Assembly (NCBI RefSeq): GCF_018691265.1
Contig: NW_024881327.1
Location: 21,259,936 to 21,323,935 of the forward strand
Source of the DNA: Tyto alba
Taxonomy: Eukaryota > Chordata > Aves > Strigiformes > Tytonidae
Direction of reading: 5' to 3'
DNA: 64,000 nucleotides
Part shown: one piece after another, positions 56,975-64,000 of the stretch
Layout: every line of letters starts with the position of its first letter
Numbering within the stretch: the stretch's first letter is position 1
Notes under the pieces: model-generated
Databases searched by the model: none
What the model was told of the DNA's origin: nothing
The model's input: only the letters and a program-made list of their open reading frames with translations
Program-made: the position numbers and the translations under genes

Positions 56975-58016
56975 ATATAAGTTGCGGTCAATGGCTCGAT
57001 GTACAAATGGAGAGCAGTGATGAGTGGCATTCCTGGGGGGTCTGTGTTGGGGCCACTGCTGTTTAACATCTTTGTCGGTCACATGGACAGTAGGATTCAG
57101 TGCATCCTCAACAAGTTTGCTGATGACACCAAGCTGTGTGGTGCAGTTGACGCACTGGAGGGAAGGGATGCCATCCAGAGGGACCTCGACAGGCTTGAGA
57201 GGTGGGCCTGGGAAAACCTCATGAGGTTCATCAAGGCCAAGTGCAAGGTCCTGCACATGGGTCAAGGCAATCCCAAGCACAAATACAGGCTGGGCAATGA
57301 GTGGATTGAGAGCAGCCCTGTGGAGAAGGACGGGGGGTTGTTAGTGGATGGAAAGCTGGACATAAGTCAGCAGTGTGAGCTCATAGCCCAGAAAGCCAAC
57401 CGTATCCTGGGCTGCATGAAGAGAAGTGTTGCTAACACGTCAAGGGAGGGGATTCTCCCCCACTACTCTGCTCTTGTGAGACCCCACCTGCAGTGCTGTG
57501 TCCAGCTCTGGGGCCCCCAATATAAGAAGGACATGGACCTGCTCAAGCAGGTCCAGAGGAGGCCATGAAGATGATCAGGGGGCTGGAGCACCTCCCTTAT
57601 GAGGACAGGCTGAGAGAGTTGGGGTTGTTCAGCCTGAAGAAGAGAAGGCTGCAGGGACCAGGGAGACCTTATAGCAGCCTTCTAATACTTGAAGGGGGCC
57701 TACAGGAAAGATGGGGATGGGCTTTTTGTCAGGGAGTATAGGGATAAGACAAGAGGTAAGGGTTTTAAACTGAAAGAGGGTAGATTTAGGCTAGATATAA
57801 GGAATAAATTCTTTATTGTGAGGGTGGTACAACACTGGCACAGGTTGCCCAGAGAAGCTGTGGATGCCCATTCCCTTGCTGTGTTCAAGGCCAGGTTGGA
57901 TGCGGCTTTAAGCAACCTGGTCTAGTGGTCCTTGCCCATGGCAGAGTGGTTGGAACTAGATGATATTTAAGGTCCCTTCCAACCCAAACCATTCTATGAT
58001 TCTATGATGATTCTAT
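56975..58016 (+). mobile_element. CR1 LINE, 5'-truncated, broken reverse transcriptase
   Basis: A non-LTR retrotransposon copy on the plus strand, antisense to FAT1. It opens inside the reverse-transcriptase region. A 189-codon frame (56999-57568) includes GIPGGSVLGPLLFNIFVGHM and the catalytic FADDTKL (57116-57136), then HYSALVRPHLQCCVQLWGP. The frame breaks near 57565; the C-terminal CR1 residues resume in another frame (GKGFKLKEGRFRLDIRNKFF, about 57740-57920). The 3' end carries TCCCTTCCAACC and tandem ATTCTATG-type units (57991-58016), diagnostic of CR1. It is inactive: truncated and frameshifted. The 5' border is set where CR1-like sequence becomes recognisable. Confidence 0.93.
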
Positions 58017-59591
58017 AAGATCCCATTTTGTTGATGAGATTGTCTTTCGTGTTGAACGCAAACCCTAACCAGTCAGCAGAAATGGGTTCTCTAGACTGTA
58101 TTAGTTCAACTCAATCAGCTTAAAGCTTTATAATTATTATTATTTAAGGTCTTGTTCCACCACTTCAACCTCAAAAATGACAAATTACTAATGAATGTTA
58201 AAAACAATTATCTTGGTATTTTCTTTACATGGTGTTAATATATAAATTAGTGTAAGGGTTGAAGGAAGTATGGATTTTAAATTCACATGTGGCTGTAATG
58301 ATAATCTAGTTTGACTACTGCATAAAACAACCCTAAAGCACTAGGCAAATTACACATACATTCTGTAAGTTGAAGACCAATTATGCCTCTTCAAGTGATA
58401 AAGACTCTGTTTGCACCTTAGGGCAGGATTTCCTACTAATGATCCTCATTTAAGAAATAGTGTATTATATCCAATTCAATACAGCCTTTCCTTCTAGACA
58501 GAGGAATATATCTTTCTTTTGTCTGACACACTAAGAAGTCCACTGGAATCAGCAGTCTTCTCCCCATGAAAATACTTAGCGTGATCAGATCGTATTTTGG
58601 ATATCTGATAACTCAGCGTCAAGTCTCACTGCCAGGAAGATCTCTTATGAAATTGTTCTAAACTGTTTCCAGTATCTCAAGACTTTCTGAAATATGGCCA
58701 AATGAGAGATAAGCATAAACAATGATTGTTTTACCACTGCCACAGAAAGATGACTATTCTTTCCAGTCTTCTTTCTTTCAAATGATTTTAGGTTAACTAT
58801 GATTTACACTTAACTTTACAATCAGTGACCATCATAAAAGGCCCACATTTCATGTCTAAAGATGTTCAGATAAACTTTTGGCAAGTCTGTTGTCAAATCT
58901 TCTCTTTTATGTGAGCCAAGACAAGGCTTCACAACCAAAGTAAACAAAGAGATTAATAAAACCAGGTCAATGAAAAGTAATAACAGAGGGATTTAAGAAC
59001 AGATTTCAGCTTTGCAGCTGACAAAATATAAACTTCATGTCTTACCAGTCATGTATAGATGATGATTATAAGCTAGACAGTACGCCATTTTAATATATCA
59101 TCATGAAGGCAGGCTGCTGAGTTAAACAAGATCACAGTCCTAACCAGCTATCATACTGGAGAAAGCGTATCATAAAGGAACTGAACAGCTTTGGTTTACA
59201 CAGTCCTAAAGATAGCTCCTTAGCAATTTGACTTGCTTTTCATTGCTAAACTCTTCCTTGTCCTAAGCACCTTAATAGCTCTTAATAAAACCAGCAACAG
59301 AATTGTCGCCAGTAATTTTCAAGTGCTGAAAATATGATTGCAAACATATAGTCTCAAAAGAAACTAGTGGTATAATATAAAAGCACACTAAATGGCTGCA
59401 AATGCCTCTTCTACTCAAGTAAAACATTCAAAAGCAGTCATTTCTGTTCCTTCAGTAAAGACTGTAAAAATTATACCACTTTTCAAGAGAAATCTAGATT
59501 CCAGGTTCCTCTTTCCACCCTCTGAGCACTCTATTCATTAGCTAGAGTTATGTTGTTGCTTGCTTGTTCTCTCTGGCCTCTTGAATCTTCC

Positions 59592-59608
59592 TTTTTTTTT
59601 TTTTTTTT
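59592..59608. repeat. T17 homopolymer
   Basis: Seventeen consecutive T in intron sequence. Confidence 0.9.
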
Positions 59609-62600
59609 GCCATGCAGTTGTTTAAGTAGAACAAAGATCACTTCTGCCTAGCACAGCTTACAGCCTGTGGCTTAGAAGACTTTTCTAGGCAGTTTAAAAC
59701 CCCTTTCAGGGATAAAGGAGTAGTTTTCTACATCATATATGAACTTTCTGATCAGAGTATTTTACAAGCAATGAGTTACACTACCCTGTAAATAGATAGG
59801 CTTAGAAAAATTAAAAGGGAGACCTACTGCACTATAGTGTGCAGAAAGCTGGGTCTCCCTTCTGTTAAGTATAGGCATGATTGCACTCAACTAGTGCAGT
59901 CTTTCACAGCTGCTGTGCCTTTCTGCCTTCATTTCCACCTGCAGCAGTTCAGGCAAAAGCCAGAAGGATACTCCCATGCTGTACAGGCACCTAGGCAAAC
60001 TCCAGACTGAACAGTCTAAAACACTTAATAGAACTACACACTCTATTTGCTCTTCAGGTCATCTTTTTATTTAGGCACTTCCTTATTCCTGTTTCAGATG
60101 ATGATGGTCTTGATTTCATCCACAAAATCAATTTTTGGCATATTTATCCCAGCTAAAAGTCTCACCCTTTCAATGGTACTCCATGAAAAGTAAAGTAATA
60201 ATTGAGATCTGTGGCCTAGCCAAGTAAGGATTGCATCATATAAAGGATAACTAGCCTAGTCCATAGAGACGTGCTTGTGTCAGCACATTAGACATTTATT
60301 GAAGTACAGTAGTATCAGTGGTTATGAGTTTGTTACTTGTTGCCAAGACAGACTGTAAACTTTGCATATAGGGTCGAAAAGTAAGTTACTTAATTCTATG
60401 ACTGATATTTTATGCCACCAGTTGCCGCATTAACCAGGCAATTTAGCTACTCAATCTGACTACTACAAAGTGTAAGTGCAAGGTGCACATCTGAAATTAA
60501 GTCACTTCCCTGAACTATTTTAACAGCATCCAGGTACAAAGACCTAGAATTTGTTGATCAGAGTACTCAATCATTTTAGTGATTGCAAGCAGGGAGCAAA
60601 GACAAGCAGACACCAAAGACTATTAACGTATGGTATATGGGGGGAAAAAAAACACTTTACGTAAACAACTAATTCATCCAATCCAATAAACATTGCAGAG
60701 CTTCAGTTTCAACTAGATTTTAAATGAAGTATAAAATCTGTGTTTAGTGATCATCTACTTATAGAAAACTGTTCAAATTTATCCGACAAAAGTAAACCAT
60801 GTAGTTTCATATAATCTAATTAGTCACAGAGTGCATTATTTTCAGTCTGGATTTACTAAGACAGTGGTATAACTGCTTCTGCAGTAATTCTTTTATTAGT
60901 AAAACTATTTGGGAATAATGAAAAGAAATATATAAATAATCACACTCCCCCAAAGAGCTATACTAGAAAAATAAACCCAAGTCTAATATCCTGCATTCTG
61001 AGGGCTTGAAAGCATTTAGCATGTGTCCAGATTCACCGTCAATTGTATTTTTTCAGTAGTTTGTTTCTCTCATACATAGGTAGATAAAAAATAGAACTGA
61101 AAGTCATAAACAGTATAAGATTAAATCACATAAAAAATATATAATTAATAAAAACATAGCTAAAATAGTTTTGAATGGAAAATAAAACAACTAAAACAAG
61201 CATGCTTATTGAAAGGAAACTAGTAAGTGATGATAGATTTCCTGTAGAATGAGCTTTGACCTTACTATCAACAGAACACTATAAATTTTTGTTATCTCTT
61301 TGCTTACCTTGAAAAAATACTTGTCTTCAGCACCATCTGGTATACTAAAGCCACACCAGTTCAAAGCTCAAATGCCCTCAGTAATTAACCCTTTAATCTG
61401 ATCTTCATCACTTGCCTTTATATCTCATTTTGAGACATACCATCTTCAATAATTAAGTACAAAATTACTGCCACAAAATTTCACATCATCTTGAAAGATT
61501 TTTTCACACCTGACATAATCTTACTGAATTTATAGTGCCTGAATAAAGAAACCCTATACTCCTTTCCAAACTGGGAGGGTTTTTCTTCCCCAAACAAAGA
61601 AAATGCATTTTTCAGCTTATAGTAGCCAGCACTATGTTGTTAACATGTTTTTAAAAAATCATGATCAGTTGAGAGAAGTATTTAAGACCAATTATTGAAG
61701 GACTGAGTTTAGTTTTGAGGTCACTTCCTCTGACACAGAAGTTTTCCAATTTCACGATTAATCTCCCATAAAACTATTGCAACACATGTGAATTAAGGAA
61801 TACCGACAAATTCACAAAGAAAGAACATATATAGTCTTTGGGATTTACTCTGTTAGTAAAGCTATTTTCAGTTGGCAAATACTGTCTCTGAAATGCAAGG
61901 TAGCTAAACAAAATTTAATTTTTAACTTTTTGCACTGAGTCAACTGTAAGTGTACATCAATAAGCAGTTTTGTAGTTATAGTTAAACAGCAACAACCATA
62001 ATGTTAAAGTCTGCATATGTATTGCAACTATACCTTGCTACACAAACAACTTAAACGTTAAAACAGAGAATTAAAAAGCTGTCACAGTGAGTTAAGAATA
62101 TATGATTTCAAAGAGAAATATCAGAGCAGGTTTCCATATTGGCTAATGTCTTGATGTCAAAATTGCTCTTATGCAATTCAACTTTTTTCCTAAAGCTTGT
62201 TTTTTTAGTAACAAAACAGTGGTTTGGTTGCAATTACAGTATATAACTAATGACAGCATTGGTTGAGAATTACTGTAAGTAACATGAGAAATTACCGAGC
62301 TCTTTTTGCCATTTGATGAAAATCTACAAATATAGTAGGGAGAAAAAGTAGAAAGTTTCATACTACTTGATTTTTTTTTTTTGCAAAGTATGAGAAGAGC
62401 TGTTTAAAACTTTTTGATAAATTACAGTTATATGTTCTAAGTGAAATAAGAAATGAAAACGTCTAGTTAAAATTTCTTAGTATTTTGCATATTATAATAT
62501 GGAAGTACTTTTCGGAAAACAGTTTCCAAATAACCCTACAGAATGTCAGAAAACTGAATGAAAGTACTAGTTTTAAATATCACGTCTCTTATTATAACAA

Positions 62601-63013
62601 TGTTGGAAATAAAACCATAAAGGGAGGGTTTGATCTCAGTTATCATAGCACATGTAAGACTTCATCTACACAAAGACAAATGAGACCACCCACTGGACCT
62701 AAATGTGTATAGTTCATAAAAGACCACCATCACAAGTCAGAAGTCTTTCATACTTAGATGTAGCTCATAATTCCATTACAACACCATACTGGTAATCGAT
62801 GCCACAAAAAAAGAAAAACAAAAAAACATACATAAAAAAATAGGGGACCACACAAAATACAGCTTAATATTAAAAATTTTCATTTTAACCTAGATAAAAT
62901 TCTTAATTCATTAAAGACAAACTCATCTGAGAAAGTCACAATGTTTTATTTAATTAACATTACATTTTAAAATATAAAAATGTGAAAATTAATATTTAAC
63001 TAATTTGTAGAGA

Positions 63014-63492
63014 ATGGATATGAAACTAGCTAACTGTTATAGACAAAATCCATTCCCTCCAAATTTTAAAGATACAACTTATGGAAGGGGGAAATTCACC
63101 TTCCTAATGTTCATCGCTGGTTTTGTTTGTTTGGTTTTGTATGTGTCCATGGTTTATTTATTTCATTATTTGCTTTTTATTAATTCAAACAATGAGGATT
63201 TCCTTGAGAAAGCTCATCATTTGCAAGAGATGGTTGGTGTTGCTTTGCCAACTTCAGAACTGGCCATCCAATTTGAAAATACAGTCTCCTAAATCTGAAA
63301 ATGTAGACAAGTCCAAGAATGTGTCTCCTTAAGAAGCCAACAAACAGCCCTATATTTCCATTGTTGAAGTACAGAAAGTTTTTGAAAGACTAGAAAAAAG
63401 ATGAATTAAAAACCTGATCTGGCAGAGGCTTTTTCATTTATCACAGCACTGACACTGGATGTAGAAGTTTTTATCTTGAAGGAACTGAGGTA
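63014..63492 (+). pseudogene. Unidentified decayed coding relic with a membrane segment
   Basis: A plus-strand frame opens MDMKLANCYRQNPFPPNFKD, followed by GRGKF and one strongly hydrophobic stretch (about residues 34-56, TFLMFIAGFVCLVLYVSMVY and on), with a hydrophilic region ending at a stop at 63292. Coding-like sequence goes on one frame over (about 63297-63401: KSENVDKSKNVSP, a TAA, then EANKQPYISIVEVQKVFERL). It then returns to the first frame (63416-63492: DLAEAFSFITALTLDVEVFI, LKEL). Two frame changes and internal stops point to a dead copy of a short-tailed single-pass membrane protein. I do not recognise the family. No intron scars or poly(A) tail prove retroposition, and chance is possible. 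Confidence 0.4.
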
Positions 63493-63556
63493 AGAACCAA
63501 GAGTAGCACATCAGAAAAAACATCATTTGATCTAACACTATGAATAAAACCAACTC

Positions 63557-63580
63557 TTTATTTATTTATTTATTTATTTT
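63557..63580. repeat. TTTA tetranucleotide repeat
   Basis: Five TTTA units ending in TTTT. Confidence 0.9.
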
Positions 63581-64000
63581 AAATTGGAGCTATTGCCTTA
63601 TTCCAAGTGTTCTTTGTATATGGATAAACGAGGTACAGATTAGCACTTTGAGATATTTCAGGGTTCTGGGCAGCCTTAAGGCTACAAGTAACCTTGGAAT
63701 TTTATTCAGCTGCTCATTTAAATCTTTCATATGAAAGGAAAGTTAGGGCAACAGTATAGCTGTTAGATGCGTTTCTCCTTTGATGTTAAGAATAGATTAT
63801 AGACGACGTATTTGTTTAAAAAAGTACAGAGAAAGTTATTCAAATGACACTGAGAATATTAGGACATTTCCAACATCATTACAGGCTATCTTTTGATGCC
63901 CCGTAATTCCCTATACATCTAAACCCCGAAAGAGTAGTTTCCAAGTGAGAACTTGGAGTTTTTTACAATATTGCTGACTTGGTGGTTTGGGTTTTTTTGT

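Larger units (their letters stand above)
51992..64000 (-). other. FAT1 intron upstream of v1 (at least 12 kb)
   Basis: This stretch should be the intron between the long first coding exon, not in the window, and v1. It holds a G19 run, a CA repeat, a CR1 element, a T17 run, a decayed coding relic and a TTTA repeat. No 3-kb cadherin exon appears in it, so that exon must lie beyond 64000. Confidence 0.75.

Noticed and set aside
57689..57925. 78-codon frame that could look like a separate gene
   Set aside because: It is the C-terminal part of the CR1 reverse-transcriptase protein after a frameshift.

Overview
The window looks like a bird (or other sauropsid) nuclear genome. It is AT-rich, intron-dominated vertebrate DNA with CR1 LINE copies, including one with a recognisable reverse-transcriptase segment and the CR1-type ATTCTATG 3' end. 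It contains one large gene, the giant protocadherin FAT1, on the minus strand. Identity rests on recall of mammalian FAT1: the exon order, intron phases and peptide (34-cadherin architecture, EGF/laminin-G block, transmembrane segment, cytoplasmic tail) match it closely. No search was possible.

Twenty-four coding exons, labelled v1 (5'-most, about 51.99 kb) to v24 (cut by the left edge), were placed by matching GT/AG sites and reading phase. All 23 joins stay in frame and together give about 9.68 kb of coding sequence. Layout 5' to 3': v1-v6 (51991-31924) encode the end of cadherin repeat 11 to part of repeat 15. v7 (29378-25311) is one 4068-nt exon covering the rest of repeat 15 to part of repeat 28. 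v8-v16 (24669-10401) finish repeats 28-34 and a membrane-proximal module. v17-v22 (9514-6238) encode five EGF modules, one laminin-G domain, the transmembrane helix and the start of the tail. v23 and v24 carry more tail. Repeat numbers assume the standard 34. Missing are the promoter, the large first coding exon (signal peptide, repeats 1-11), which should lie right of 64000, and the end of the tail with the 3'UTR, left of position 1.

The main find beyond the constitutive gene is a 60-nt cassette exon at 3750-3809. It has the right phase at both ends and encodes 20 residues resembling a segment that is part of the FAT3 tail, at the place where alternative FAT1 tail isoforms are known in mammals. 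Including it would alter the cytoplasmic tail without shifting frame.

The rest is intron. It holds a CR1 element at 56.98-58.02 kb, two older CR1 3' ends, many poly(T)/poly(A) runs, AT, CA and TTTA microsatellites, a G19 run, two strong hairpins, and a decayed unidentified coding relic with a membrane segment at 63.0-63.5 kb. No RNA gene, CRISPR array or second intact protein gene was found. All FAT1 exons act in one transcript for a cell-surface adhesion receptor that signals through its tail.
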